A stretch of DNA of 9,123 nucleotides. It comes from Deltaproteobacteria bacterium. Its GTDB lineage: Bacteria > Desulfobacterota > Syntrophia > Syntrophales > UBA2192. Under the pieces are notes generated by a model. The model was given only the letters and a program-made list of their open reading frames with translations, was not told where the DNA came from and searched no databases. The stretch's first letter is position 1. The number at the start of each line of letters is the position of its first letter. The position numbers were made by a program, and so were the translations under genes. Where the stretch lies: contig JAPLJU010000201.1 of the NCBI GenBank assembly GCA_026388445.1, positions 1 through 9,123 on the forward strand, read 5' to 3'. Shown one piece after another: positions 1 to 7,008 of this stretch.

Positions 1-626
1 TATCTCTCGATGCCGTACTTCCCCACGAGATCCCCGGATTTGTATGTGCCGCCCCCTTCTCGCTCCAGATCGGCACGGCTCACCTCACCGGTATATCCGA
101 TGACATGGGCCATCGACTCCCCGAAAAAATACTCCCGCACGGGCATGACATCGATACTGACACCCGGAAGTTCAAGGGCGTGGGTCTCCACGAGGGCCAA
201 TTTCTCCCGGCTGATGTTCCTGTCCAGCCGATAGGTCATGAGCGGTCTTTTGGTCTCCAGAAGCTGCGAGTAATCCTCGGAGAAGTCGAGGCGGTGTTTG
301 TTGTAAAGGCCCTCGAGTGTCTCGATGACGTTCCGGACATTTTTCGCATCCTCGGGGTAGATAAACACGTCAAAGGAGGGCCGGTTATCCACAAGGACGA
401 CGCCGCGGGAATCGAGAATGATGCCGCGCAGGGCCTTGATCTCCCGGAGACGCACCCGATTGTTCTCCGATCGGACCCGCAGGTCCTGGCCCTGGATGAC
501 CTGAAGATACCACAGGCGAACCACGATCAATGACACGGCAACGAGAATAATCCAGAAGAGAACCCGAAAACGGTTTCGATACTCTCCCGGGTCATAGGGG
601 TTCAGTCGATCGTCGATCTCCGGCAT
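1..626 (-). CDS. mrdA: Penicillin-binding protein 2 (elongasome transpeptidase), N-terminal part; cut by the window edge
   Basis: PBP2 cross-links new peptidoglycan along the lateral wall and works with RodA and MreBCD. Only the first 208 codons are present; the reading frame stays open to the left edge, so the catalytic domain (SxxK, SxN, KTG) lies outside. Visible parts: a short cytoplasmic N-terminus (MPEIDDRLNPYDPGEYRNR), one membrane segment at about residues 22-43, then the typical pedestal-domain start LRGIILDSRGVVLVDNRP (67-83) and the class B PBP signature AHVIGYTGEVS (173-183), followed by GDLVGKYGIER, which normally precedes the transpeptidase domain. The ATG at 626 has a GAGG about 9 nt upstream. 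It overlaps the end of mreD by 35 bp, which suggests translational coupling. It is the fourth gene of the mreB-mreC-mreD-mrdA order. The family is certain; the paralog (mrdA rather than ftsI) is supported by position. Confidence 0.93.
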   Translation of the reverse strand, partial: MPEIDDRLNPYDPGEYRNRFRVLFWIILVAVSLIVVRLWYLQVIQGQDLRVRSENNRVRLREIKALRGIILDSRGVVLVDNRPSFDVFIYPEDAKNVRNVIETLEGLYNKHRLDFSEDYSQLLETKRPLMTYRLDRNISREKLALVETHALELPGVSIDVMPVREYFFGESMAHVIGYTGEVSRADLEREGGGTYKSGDLVGKYGIER

Positions 627-1104
627 GGAATAAAACCTCGAGATAATTCAGTCCCGCAAAGAGCGCCGGGCTCAGAACACCGGCCACGAGGGCCTGCGGC
701 AAAAAAACCCTGTAGAGGTTGTAGCTCATGTTGACATCAAAGACGGATTTATAGAGGACGACAATGTAAAGCCCTTCGAAGAGGACACACAGAAAAGTGA
801 AAATCATGATGAAAAACATCTGCTCGCTGTAGATCCGATCCGTCAGAAGCCTGGTCAGAAAGAAGACGACGACATAGAAGAAGGTATAGAGGCCCATCAC
901 GGCACCTGAGAGGCAGTCAAAGAGAAACCCTGTCACCATGGCAAAGATGCCTCCCCTCACCTGTTCGAAGTGAAAGCCGGCAAATATCACGAGGATGAGA
1001 GACAACTCGAGGCCGATCTTTCCCGCAAACAGAAGATCGACGAATGTCCTCTGGAGGACAATGACCGAAAAGGCCAGGAGCAGGGATAGGGGATAAAATA
1101 TCAT
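592..1104 (-). CDS. mreD: Rod shape-determining protein MreD
   Basis: MreD is a small polytopic inner-membrane protein of the elongasome that partners MreC and modulates PBP2 activity. The 170-aa product has the usual length and is almost wholly hydrophobic, with about five to six membrane segments: roughly 4-18, 23-41, 50-65, 70-87, 95-118 and 132-152. The segment GGIFAMVTGFLFDCLSG matches the conserved MreD region around helix 3, where a G-x-x-x-D pattern is usual. The ATG at 1102-1104 overlaps the mreC stop codon in an ATGA arrangement, so translation is probably coupled. The 3' end overlaps the mrdA start by 35 bp. Identification rests on hydropathy and position between mreC and mrdA, since MreD sequence is poorly conserved, but together these leave little doubt. 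Confidence 0.93.
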   Translation of the reverse strand: MIFYPLSLLLAFSVIVLQRTFVDLLFAGKIGLELSLILVIFAGFHFEQVRGGIFAMVTGFLFDCLSGAVMGLYTFFYVVVFFLTRLLTDRIYSEQMFFIMIFTFLCVLFEGLYIVVLYKSVFDVNMSYNLYRVFLPQALVAGVLSPALFAGLNYLEVLFHAGDRRSTEPL

Positions 1105-1934
1105 TTCCTTTTCTCTTTACTTCGTTCGGGGATGATGACGAGCACCTCCTCCAGCCTCGTAAAATCAACAGCGGGCATTACCTCCACGTGCTGGAAGAGC
1201 CCTGTTTCCCTTTTTTCCGCCGTAGCGATCGTCCCGAGGACCAATCCCTTGGGAAAGACACCCCCCAGGCCCGACGTGACCACCGTGTCCCCCGTCTTTA
1301 CCTCATCGGTGCGCTGGACGTATTTGAGGCGGGAGAGCTGTGGACCGCCGCCCTGCAGGATGCCCTGTGCGCGGCTGCCCTGGACGAGGGCGTCGATGTT
1401 GCTGTTGTAATCCGTGACCAGCAGGACACGGGAGACATTCCAGGACGATTCAATAATGCGGCCCACGATTCCCTGCTGGGTAATGACGGGAAGGCCCTCG
1501 CTGAGGCCGTCGTCGGTTCCCTTTTCAATGATGATCGTCTTGAAGAGAGACGACCGTTCATTACTGATGACCCTGGCCGCCACTGTGGAATAGAGAATCG
1601 TCTCGTCCAGGGACAGGATTTTCTTCAAACGGCCGACCTCATAGTACATCTCCCGGTAGGAGTTGATCTCGTTCTGAAGGTCGGCGATCTTTTTCCTGAG
1701 ATCCCGGTTTTCATTCTCAAGACCCACGAGAAAGAGGTAGCGGTCCCAGAGACTTTTGATCCCCTGGAATGTCGAATGGATCCCCTTTTCAATGGGAGAG
1801 GCTGTCTCCATGACCGTTTTTTTGAAGAACCCGACCTGACCCGGCCGCTTCAGATGATAGGAGAGGAGAACTAAGGAGGCGACGATAAAGACAAAGGCGA
1901 TGGCGAGCCCTTGATATTTTTTAAAGAAAAACAT
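1101..1934 (-). CDS. mreC: Rod shape-determining protein MreC
   Basis: MreC is a bitopic inner-membrane protein whose periplasmic part binds PBP2 and links it to MreB filaments. The 277-aa product shows a short basic cytoplasmic end, a membrane helix at about 9-27, a coiled coil at about 72-108 rich in heptad L/I and E/K/R, and the two beta-barrel domains. Their diagnostic stretch is GDTVVTSGLGGVFPKGLVLG (215-234). The loop around LLVTDYNSNIDALV (171-184) is also typical of the family. The C-terminal tail is charged (PERSKEKRK). The start at 1934 is chosen because it keeps the membrane helix; the upstream Shine-Dalgarno is weak (CAGAG directly before the ATG). mreB lies 140 bp upstream and no convincing separate promoter or terminator is seen in that gap, so it is probably read with mreB. 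Confidence 0.96.
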   Translation of the reverse strand: MFFFKKYQGLAIAFVFIVASLVLLSYHLKRPGQVGFFKKTVMETASPIEKGIHSTFQGIKSLWDRYLFLVGLENENRDLRKKIADLQNEINSYREMYYEVGRLKKILSLDETILYSTVAARVISNERSSLFKTIIIEKGTDDGLSEGLPVITQQGIVGRIIESSWNVSRVLLVTDYNSNIDALVQGSRAQGILQGGGPQLSRLKYVQRTDEVKTGDTVVTSGLGGVFPKGLVLGTIATAEKRETGLFQHVEVMPAVDFTRLEEVLVIIPERSKEKRK

Positions 1935-2074
1935 CTCTGAATGGAACCCGATCCGGTGATGATATGTTTAGAACGCCCGCCCGCAGGTTGTTGGAAAGAG
2001 AACGGGGTCTTAATTTTTCTCGATTTTTCTTGCGCTTGACCTATGAAGACGAACGCCTGCAGCGAAATCACCGA

Positions 2075-3112
2075 CTAGAGCTGAATGGCCACCTCTTTCA
2101 ACAGGTCGATCTCATCGAGAACCATACCGGAACCCCTGGCCACGGTCGACAGCGGGTCATCGGCAATGGTGATGGGAAGATTCGTCTCCTCCCTCAGGAG
2201 CCTGTCAATCCCCCGCAAAAGCGCACCGCCCCCCGTCAGAACGATGCCCCTGTCCACGATATCGGCGGCCAGTTCCGGGGGCATCTGCTCGAGGGCATCC
2301 TTGATGGTCTCCACGATGATGCTGATGGGCTCCGCCAAGGCCTCCCGCGCCTCCTCAGAGTTGAGCTCCACGACCTTGGGAATGCCCGATATGAGGTCCC
2401 TTCCCTTGACTTCCACGGTCCTCATCTCGTCCTCGGGGTAGGCGCAGCCGATGGCGATCTTGATCATCTCCCCCGTCCTTTCACCGATCAGAAGGCTGTA
2501 CTTTCTCTTCAGGTATTGCACGATGCCCTCATCCATCCGGTCCCCGGCTATACGAACGGACTTGGAATAGACGATGCCGGACAGAGAGATGACGGCCACC
2601 TCCGTGGTCCCCCCCCCGATATCCACAACCATGGAACTCACGGGCTCCCGGATGGGAAGACCCGCACCGATGGCCGCCGCCATCGGTTCTTCGATGAGAT
2701 AGACCTCGCGGGCCCCGGCAGATTCTGCCGTTTCCTTGACGGCTCTGCGCTCCACCTGCGTGACACCGGAGGGTATGGATATGATGATTCTGGGGCGGAT
2801 CAGGGTCCTTCGGTTATGAACCCGCTGGATGAAATGCCGGAGCATCGCTTCTGTGATATCGAAATCGGCGATTACGCCGCCTTTCATGGGCCGGATCGCC
2901 TCGATGTTTCCAGGGGTCTTCCCCAGCATCTTCTTGGCCTCGGTTCCGACGGCAAGAACCTTCTTGATCCCCCTGGAATCCCTGTGCACCGCCACCACAG
3001 AGGGCTCACTGAGCACGATGCCCCTTCCCTTCACATAAACGAGCGTGTTGGCCGTGCCCAGGTCGACGGCCAGGTCATTGGAAAATTTCCCCAAGATGAA
3101 ATCGAATAACAC
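2075..3112 (-). CDS. mreB: Rod shape-determining protein MreB (bacterial actin)
   Basis: MreB is an ATP-binding actin homolog that forms short filaments under the inner membrane and orients lateral wall synthesis. With a GTG start at 3112 the protein is 345 aa, the normal length. Actin-fold motifs are intact: phosphate-1 DLGTANT (17-23), PSGVTQVERRA (114-124), IEEPMAAAIGAG (140-151, with the candidate catalytic Glu), phosphate-2 VVDIGGGTTE (162-171) and the adenosine motif GIVLTGGGALLRG (289-301). The N-terminus VLFDFILGKF is hydrophobic, as in membrane-binding MreBs. The GTG start is preferred over an ATG at 3157 because AGGAGG (3123-3128) lies 10 nt upstream of it, and because the 15 extra residues would not fit the family and would run through a hairpin. 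First gene of the mre operon, transcribed from the promoter at 3180-3208. Confidence 0.97.
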   Translation of the reverse strand: MLFDFILGKFSNDLAVDLGTANTLVYVKGRGIVLSEPSVVAVHRDSRGIKKVLAVGTEAKKMLGKTPGNIEAIRPMKGGVIADFDITEAMLRHFIQRVHNRRTLIRPRIIISIPSGVTQVERRAVKETAESAGAREVYLIEEPMAAAIGAGLPIREPVSSMVVDIGGGTTEVAVISLSGIVYSKSVRIAGDRMDEGIVQYLKRKYSLLIGERTGEMIKIAIGCAYPEDEMRTVEVKGRDLISGIPKVVELNSEEAREALAEPISIIVETIKDALEQMPPELAADIVDRGIVLTGGGALLRGIDRLLREETNLPITIADDPLSTVARGSGMVLDEIDLLKEVAIQL

Positions 3113-3143
3113 CTTCCTCTGTCCTCCTCGCTGAAACGTAACT

Positions 3144-3159
3144 CCGTGTACCGACACGG
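3144..3159. repeat. 6-bp inverted repeat in the mreB leader
   Basis: CCGTGT (3144-3149) and ACACGG (3154-3159) are perfect complements with a 4-nt spacer (ACCG). The repeat lies between the predicted mreB transcription start (about 3173) and the ribosome binding site at 3123-3128. It could be a small hairpin in the mRNA leader or a dyad bound by a regulator. Either role is inference; a 6-bp dyad can occur by chance. Confidence 0.4.
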
Positions 3160-3179
3160 TTAATTATTTCAAATGGGAA

Positions 3180-3208
3180 TTTATACAGTATTTAACCCCG
3201 CGAATCAA
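3180..3208 (-). promoter_or_regulatory. Sigma70-like promoter for the mreBCD-mrdA operon
   Basis: Read on the minus strand, TTGATT (3208-3203) and TATAAA (3185-3180) are separated by exactly 17 nt. They match the sigma70 consensus at four of six and five of six positions. The predicted start near 3173 gives a leader of about 60 nt before the GTG of mreB. No other good match is visible between mreB and the divergent ppiD-like gene on this strand. Confidence 0.7.
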
Positions 3209-3223
3209 TCATTTTTCTAAAAA

Positions 3224-3250
3224 TTGTTGCAATTTGCATGCGACTATATT
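3224..3250 (+). promoter_or_regulatory. Possible promoter for the ppiD-like gene
   Basis: TATATT at 3245-3250 is a fair -10 box. Upstream, TTGTTG (3224-3229) gives a 15-nt spacer, a little short, or ATTGTT one base earlier gives 16. The predicted start is near 3257, leaving about 30 nt before the ATG at 3286. It sits back-to-back with the mreB promoter in a 173-bp AT-rich divergent region. This is the best candidate on this strand, but the -35 is weak. Confidence 0.4.
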
Positions 3251-3285
3251 AGAAATCCGACGACTAATACACGGGGATTCTGAGC

Positions 3286-4890
3286 ATGCTCCAATTCATG
3301 AGAAAACATGCCCGAAGCTGGATTATGAAGGTCCTGCTCGGCCTCATCATCGTCGTCTTCGTTTTCTACTTCGGATCGCTTCGCTGGAGCCGGGAGGCGG
3401 AGTCCGTCGCCGAAGTCGACGGGAAATACATCACCTCTGCGGACTACCGCCGGGAATTACAGAACACGTTGGACATGTACCGACAGACCTTCGGGGGGAA
3501 CATTCCCGACGAGATGATGAAAAATCTCAAAATTAAAGAGCGGGTGCTGGACAACATCATCAACCAGGCCGTCCTCGTAAACATCGCCGAGCGGATGAAC
3601 ATCAACGTGAGCGACGAGGAGGTTCAGCGTTACATTTCCGCCTATCCCGCTTTTCAGAGAAACGGCGTCTTCGACGAACGCCTCTATCAGCAGGCCCTGA
3701 AATACAATCGGATCTCCGCCGAGGATTTCGAGGCCGCGCAGAGGAAAGGGCTTCGTATCACCAAGCTTGAGCGCATGATCCGGGAAGGGGCCAAGGTGTC
3801 TGACCAGGAGGCTTTTGAGGCGTACCGGATTCAGAACGAGAGGGTCAATCTGGAGATATTTAAACTCCCTGTCCAAAACTGCCGCAAGGAAGTGCGTCCC
3901 ACGGAAAAGGACCTCGAGACATACCTGGCAGAAAATGCCGAGACCCTGAGGATTCCCGAACAGGTCCAGGTCCGGTACCTCGCCTTTTTGGCCGAGGACT
4001 ACGCCGGCAAGGTCCAGGTCTCTATCGACGAGGTGAAGAGCCACTACGAGAGGCTTAAAGAGGGGATGGCCCGATCCAGGGGCAGTGCCCCTCCCCTTGC
4101 CCAGGTCCGGGATAAAATCGCCAGAGAGTTGAGAATGGCCAGGGCCATGACCGTTGCCGCCGACGAGGCCAAGAAGGCTCACGATGTGATCTATCAGGAG
4201 GAAAACTTCGAAGAATACGCGAAGAAGAAGGGATTCGCTGTCCACACCACGGGATTCTTCACGGGAGGAAACCTCCCGGAGGAGCTTCGGCAGGTGAAAA
4301 ACGCGGCAGAGGAGACCTTCACACTGAAGGATAACGATATCAGCCCCGTTCTTTCCGGCCCGAGAGGGCACTACGTGATTAAGCTGGCCGCACGGAAACC
4401 CTCCTATGTGCCCGGGCTTTCCGAGGCGAGAGCCCAAATCGAGGAGAAATACACCGGCGACAGGGCGAGAAGCCTGTGTCAGAAAACGGCCCAGGAGGTT
4501 CTCGAGCTGGCCAGAAAAGGGGAAGACAGCCGGCCCTTGGCCCGTGCAAAGGGGATGGAAATTTCAGAGACGGGCTTTTTCGCCCTCACGGCGGGCGCTG
4601 TCCCAAAGGTCGGTGCCTCGAAGGAGATATACGAAACGTTGTTGCCGTTATCGGAAAAAAGCCCTTTTGCCGATCGCGTCTTTTTCTCCGACGGCAGTTT
4701 CGTGATCCTCAAGTTCAAGGGGCGAACGGGGCTGGATCCCAAGGGCTTCGAGTCCAGGAAAGCCCAGCTTCGTGAGCAGCTTCTGCAAATGAAACAGAAT
4801 GGCTACTTCCAGGCCTGGCTCAATGAACAGAAAGAACTCATGACAAAGGAAGGAAAGATCACGATCAAGAAAGAAGCCGGCAACCTCTGA
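3286..4890 (+). CDS. PpiD-like membrane-anchored periplasmic chaperone, apparently without a parvulin domain
   Basis: PpiD is an inner-membrane-anchored chaperone at the Sec translocon exit. The 534-aa product starts with the hallmark MLQFMRKHARSWIMKVLLG and one membrane helix (about 13-30). A SurA_N-type chaperone region follows at about 42-200 (AEVDGKYITSADYRREL; VLDNIINQAVLVNIAERMNI). The middle, where PpiD proteins usually carry a parvulin prolyl isomerase domain of about 90 residues, goes from RIPEQVQVRYLAFLAEDYAG (223-241) via VQVSIDEVKSHYERLKEG straight into a linker (260-275). No parvulin GGDLGW-type motif is seen. The C-terminal part contains two similar units, about 309-410 (TGFFTGGNLPEEL) and 417-520 (ETGFFALTAGAVP). 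A weak GGGGA precedes the ATG at 3286. It is divergent from mreB and ends at the terminator at 4918-4953. Family placement is firm; enzymatic activity is doubtful. Confidence 0.88.
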   Translation: MLQFMRKHARSWIMKVLLGLIIVVFVFYFGSLRWSREAESVAEVDGKYITSADYRRELQNTLDMYRQTFGGNIPDEMMKNLKIKERVLDNIINQAVLVNIAERMNINVSDEEVQRYISAYPAFQRNGVFDERLYQQALKYNRISAEDFEAAQRKGLRITKLERMIREGAKVSDQEAFEAYRIQNERVNLEIFKLPVQNCRKEVRPTEKDLETYLAENAETLRIPEQVQVRYLAFLAEDYAGKVQVSIDEVKSHYERLKEGMARSRGSAPPLAQVRDKIARELRMARAMTVAADEAKKAHDVIYQEENFEEYAKKKGFAVHTTGFFTGGNLPEELRQVKNAAEETFTLKDNDISPVLSGPRGHYVIKLAARKPSYVPGLSEARAQIEEKYTGDRARSLCQKTAQEVLELARKGEDSRPLARAKGMEISETGFFALTAGAVPKVGASKEIYETLLPLSEKSPFADRVFFSDGSFVILKFKGRTGLDPKGFESRKAQLREQLLQMKQNGYFQAWLNEQKELMTKEGKITIKKEAGNL

Positions 4891-4917
4891 AAACGCCTGC
4901 TCCTAATCACGGATGAA

Positions 4918-4953
4918 AAATGCGGGGGTCGGAGAAATCCTGCCCCCGCATTT
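4918..4953. terminator. Bidirectional intrinsic terminator between convergent genes
   Basis: AAATGCGGGGG (4918-4928) is perfectly complementary to CCCCCGCATTT (4943-4953), an 11-bp stem with a 14-nt loop that can form a further GGA/TCC pair. An A-run precedes and T-rich sequence follows, so it can work in both directions. It lies 27 bp after the ppiD-like stop codon and 31 bp beyond the end of the convergent cysteine peptidase gene, so it probably ends both transcripts. Confidence 0.9.
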
Positions 4954-4984
4954 CATTTGCAGCCTGCCGCCGTAAAAAGGCCGC

Positions 4985-5860
4985 TCACTTTATACCGAAC
5001 TCGCCCGTGTCGATCCACTCACTCTTGACCAGCGACCACCAGTCATCGGCAAGCCCCGTCAGCACGTAATCATAGGGCAGCCAGCCATACCCTTGCTCCC
5101 CCCATGCCTTGCCCCAGGAGTTCCGGATGAGGAGGGCGCCCGTGGTCGTCTTACCCCCGGGTTCACTGTTTTTGATCTTCATCCTGTCGTCATAGCCCGC
5201 AGCCACAACCGCGTGGCCCCCGAGGACCTTCTCGCCGGGCGCGGGGAACGGGATCCGGCCGTTTTTTTCGGCCTGGGATATGGAATCGTAGATGGTAAAA
5301 CCGAACATGGAGGGCAACCCTCCCGCGAGATTGGTCTTGATCCGCTTGAGCAACTCCTCCTTCGATGTTCCCGACGGATCGAACCGGTAATAGCTGATGA
5401 CCTGGTAATTCTGGGCATAAGCATAGCAGAAAGCGGGGGGCTCCTTCTCGAAATCGACAATCTGATAGGGCCAGTATTTTTCGGGTGGGACACCGAAGAG
5501 GATCAGTGCGCCCATGGTCGTCCGCAAAAAAGCCCCTGTGTCACCCGTCCATTTGAGGAGGTTTCTCGTCACCTTGTAGAGAAAGAGGCGCGATGCATTC
5601 ATGTGTTTACCAAAGGCCCTCTTCTCGAAATATTCAATGACCCCCACGCCTGCCTGAGCGGTGCAGGAACCAAGCTCCCCCTGGTCTTCTATGGGCGAGC
5701 ACCAGGATCTTAGATCGACCTTCTCGGGCACCTTCCGGGTTGTCTGCAGGAGCCTTACCTTCTTGAGGATCGGTGAGATTTGTTCGCTTTCGACCGTGTA
5801 ATCCCTGAAGTCGGGATAGTCCGGCAACCATCCCATCCCGCGTTTGGTTGTCTCCTCCAT
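4985..5860 (-). CDS. Papain-family (C1A) cysteine peptidase
   Basis: The 291-aa product has the papain catalytic set in order: Q60 and C66 in EDQGELGSCTAQA, H216 in GGHAVVAAGYDD, and N247 in LIRNSWGKAWGEQGYGW. All four are intact, so it should be active. The N-terminus GMGWLPDYPDFRDYT is shared by a group of prokaryotic C1A peptidases with a very short pro-region (mature domain from about residue 47). No signal peptide or membrane segment is visible, suggesting a cytoplasmic or unconventionally exported enzyme. The ATG at 5860 is preferred because AGGAGG (5867-5872) lies 6 nt upstream; an in-frame ATG at 5902 would add 14 residues that include the SD region. It lies 72 bp after the second slp gene on the same strand with no terminator seen, so co-transcription is likely. 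Substrate unknown. Confidence 0.9.
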   Translation of the reverse strand: MEETTKRGMGWLPDYPDFRDYTVESEQISPILKKVRLLQTTRKVPEKVDLRSWCSPIEDQGELGSCTAQAGVGVIEYFEKRAFGKHMNASRLFLYKVTRNLLKWTGDTGAFLRTTMGALILFGVPPEKYWPYQIVDFEKEPPAFCYAYAQNYQVISYYRFDPSGTSKEELLKRIKTNLAGGLPSMFGFTIYDSISQAEKNGRIPFPAPGEKVLGGHAVVAAGYDDRMKIKNSEPGGKTTTGALLIRNSWGKAWGEQGYGWLPYDYVLTGLADDWWSLVKSEWIDTGEFGIK

Positions 5861-5932
5861 CTTTCTCCTCCTTTTCATGGGATTGGGTAGATCGTGGTTC
5901 AACGGGGCCTGCCGTATGCCTTGTCGAGGGGC

Positions 5933-6472
5933 TCACCACCAGTAGGGATGACGTCGCCACCCGTAAGGGTATGGGTAGGGTCCCCAGTAGGGATAAGGAC
6001 CCCCGTACCAGGGATCATAATAATAGGGGCCTTCTTTTCTTTTTTCCCAGAGGCGGATATCTCTGGCATCGATGACAGGGTACATATAACGGCGCTCACC
6101 GATGACGCGTTCTTCTCCGCCGGCGAGCGTACCCGAAACCGTCAGTTCGCGATCCTTGCCGTAAATCGCCGGGTCGAGGAACCCCTCATATCGAACGATG
6201 AAACGGCCCTGGGATCTGTCCGGCTCTTTGGGCTGTTTCTGAAAATCGAGTTCCGTCTGCCAGACAATGATCAGGGTGACATCCGGCCGGTTGACAGTCT
6301 CAATGATCACGCCGCCCCACAGGACGACCTTCCCCTTGAATAATCCAGGGTCCTTCAGGACATCCTCAAAAGCGATGTCCTTTTCAACCTCCCTCATCGT
6401 CTCCGGCGGAAAAGGCGCGCAGGAGAGGGCGAAGACAAGTAAAAGACTAAGGGTAACAAACCCGACCCTCAT
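5933..6472 (-). CDS. Slp-family outer membrane lipoprotein with Tyr/Trp/Pro-rich tail
   Basis: Slp proteins are outer-membrane lipoproteins first known from carbon-starved E. coli; their molecular role is unclear. The 179-aa product has a lipoprotein signal (hydrophobic stretch, then ALSC with the lipidated Cys at residue 18). The Slp core includes FKGKVVLWGGVIIETV, GRFIVRYEGFLDPAIYG, ELTVSGTL and YMYPVIDARDIRLWE. From about residue 148 to the end the core gives way to about 32 residues made almost only of Tyr, Pro, Gly and Trp, ending RRHPYWW. At DNA level, near-repeats such as CCAGTAGGGAT underlie it. Its start overlaps the stop of the upstream slp paralog by 4 bp (ATGA), so the two are translated together. 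The core family call is strong; the tail's function is unknown. Confidence 0.88.
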   Translation of the reverse strand: MRVGFVTLSLLLVFALSCAPFPPETMREVEKDIAFEDVLKDPGLFKGKVVLWGGVIIETVNRPDVTLIIVWQTELDFQKQPKEPDRSQGRFIVRYEGFLDPAIYGKDRELTVSGTLAGGEERVIGERRYMYPVIDARDIRLWEKRKEGPYYYDPWYGGPYPYWGPYPYPYGWRRHPYWW

Positions 6473-7002
6473 TTGGTAACCCCCACGCCGATACCACCAC
6501 CACTGCCGTGACCGCCCACACCCACACCGATGCCGATGCCGAACCGCGGCGTGCTGTAGACGTCCTCCGGTTTCCAGAGATAGTGTTCTCTCGCCGTGAG
6601 CACAGGATATGTATAATGGATTTCCTTAATCGGGCGAACCACCTTGCCCTCCACTTGTCCTGCCACGGTCAACTTTCTCCCGCTGGCATAGATGGCAGGA
6701 TCCAGGAAGCCCTGAAAGCGGACCAGGAAGCGGCCAAAGGACTGATCAGCGTCGGAGGGCTTCTGGTCGTAGTCTAGGGACTTTTCCAAAACCTCAATCC
6801 ATGTCTCGTTGGCCTTTACGGTCGTCGCAATGATCTGCCCGCCGAGCAGCACAACACTGCCTTTATAGGCATCGGGGTTCTGCTGAAGCGCCGGGAAGGA
6901 GACACTCTTGTCCACGGTGCTCATGGTCGTCTGCGAGATGACGGGGGCACAGGCGGACAACAACATTAAAAAACCTGCGATGGGAACGATTTTTTTGATC
7001 AT
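6469..7002 (-). CDS. Slp-family outer membrane lipoprotein with Gly-rich tail
   Basis: First gene of the slp-slp-peptidase block. The 177-aa product starts with a lipoprotein signal peptide ending LSAC (Cys at residue 18), followed by the Slp domain: AYKGSVVLLGGQIIATTV, TWIEVLEKSLDYDQKP, SFGRFLVRFQGFLDPAIYAS, KLTVAGQVEGKV and HYTYPVLTAREHYLWKPED. The last 25 residues are a low-complexity Gly/Val/Ile/His stretch (FGIGIGVGVGGHGSGGG). Two ATGs are adjacent (7005 and 7002); the second is chosen because GAGG then lies 6 nt away rather than 3. It clearly shares a core with the downstream gene (GRF-V-F-GFLDPAIY), so the pair arose by tandem duplication, but the tails are unrelated. Probably transcribed from the promoter at 7087-7115. 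Family call strong; role in this organism unknown. Confidence 0.9.
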   Translation of the reverse strand: MIKKIVPIAGFLMLLSACAPVISQTTMSTVDKSVSFPALQQNPDAYKGSVVLLGGQIIATTVKANETWIEVLEKSLDYDQKPSDADQSFGRFLVRFQGFLDPAIYASGRKLTVAGQVEGKVVRPIKEIHYTYPVLTAREHYLWKPEDVYSTPRFGIGIGVGVGGHGSGGGIGVGVTK

Positions 7003-7008
7003 CATCGA

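Noticed and set aside
1188..1874. Plus-strand ORF of 228 codons opposite mreC
   Set aside because: Shadow of mreC; composition typical of an antisense frame.
1935..2074. The 140-bp mreB-mreC gap considered as a separate promoter or small RNA
   Set aside because: No hexamer pair with suitable spacing on the minus strand and no stable hairpin with a U-run; nothing beyond an A-rich stretch near 2011-2035.
1964..3109. Long plus-strand ORF of 381 codons opposite mreB
   Set aside because: Mirror frame of a highly conserved GC-rich gene; the product is rich in His, Asp, Gly and Arg without domain features.
3457..4437. Minus-strand ORF of 326 codons opposite the ppiD-like gene
   Set aside because: Shadow of a strongly supported gene; no ribosome binding site or recognisable domain.
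5093..5713. Plus-strand ORF of 206 codons opposite the cysteine peptidase
   Set aside because: Antisense of the catalytic domain; no start signal or domain.
5938..5998. Near-repeats of CCAGTAGGGAT considered as a CRISPR-like or regulatory repeat
   Set aside because: They lie inside the Slp tail in frame and encode Tyr/Pro/Trp repeats; spacing and identity are not those of a CRISPR array.
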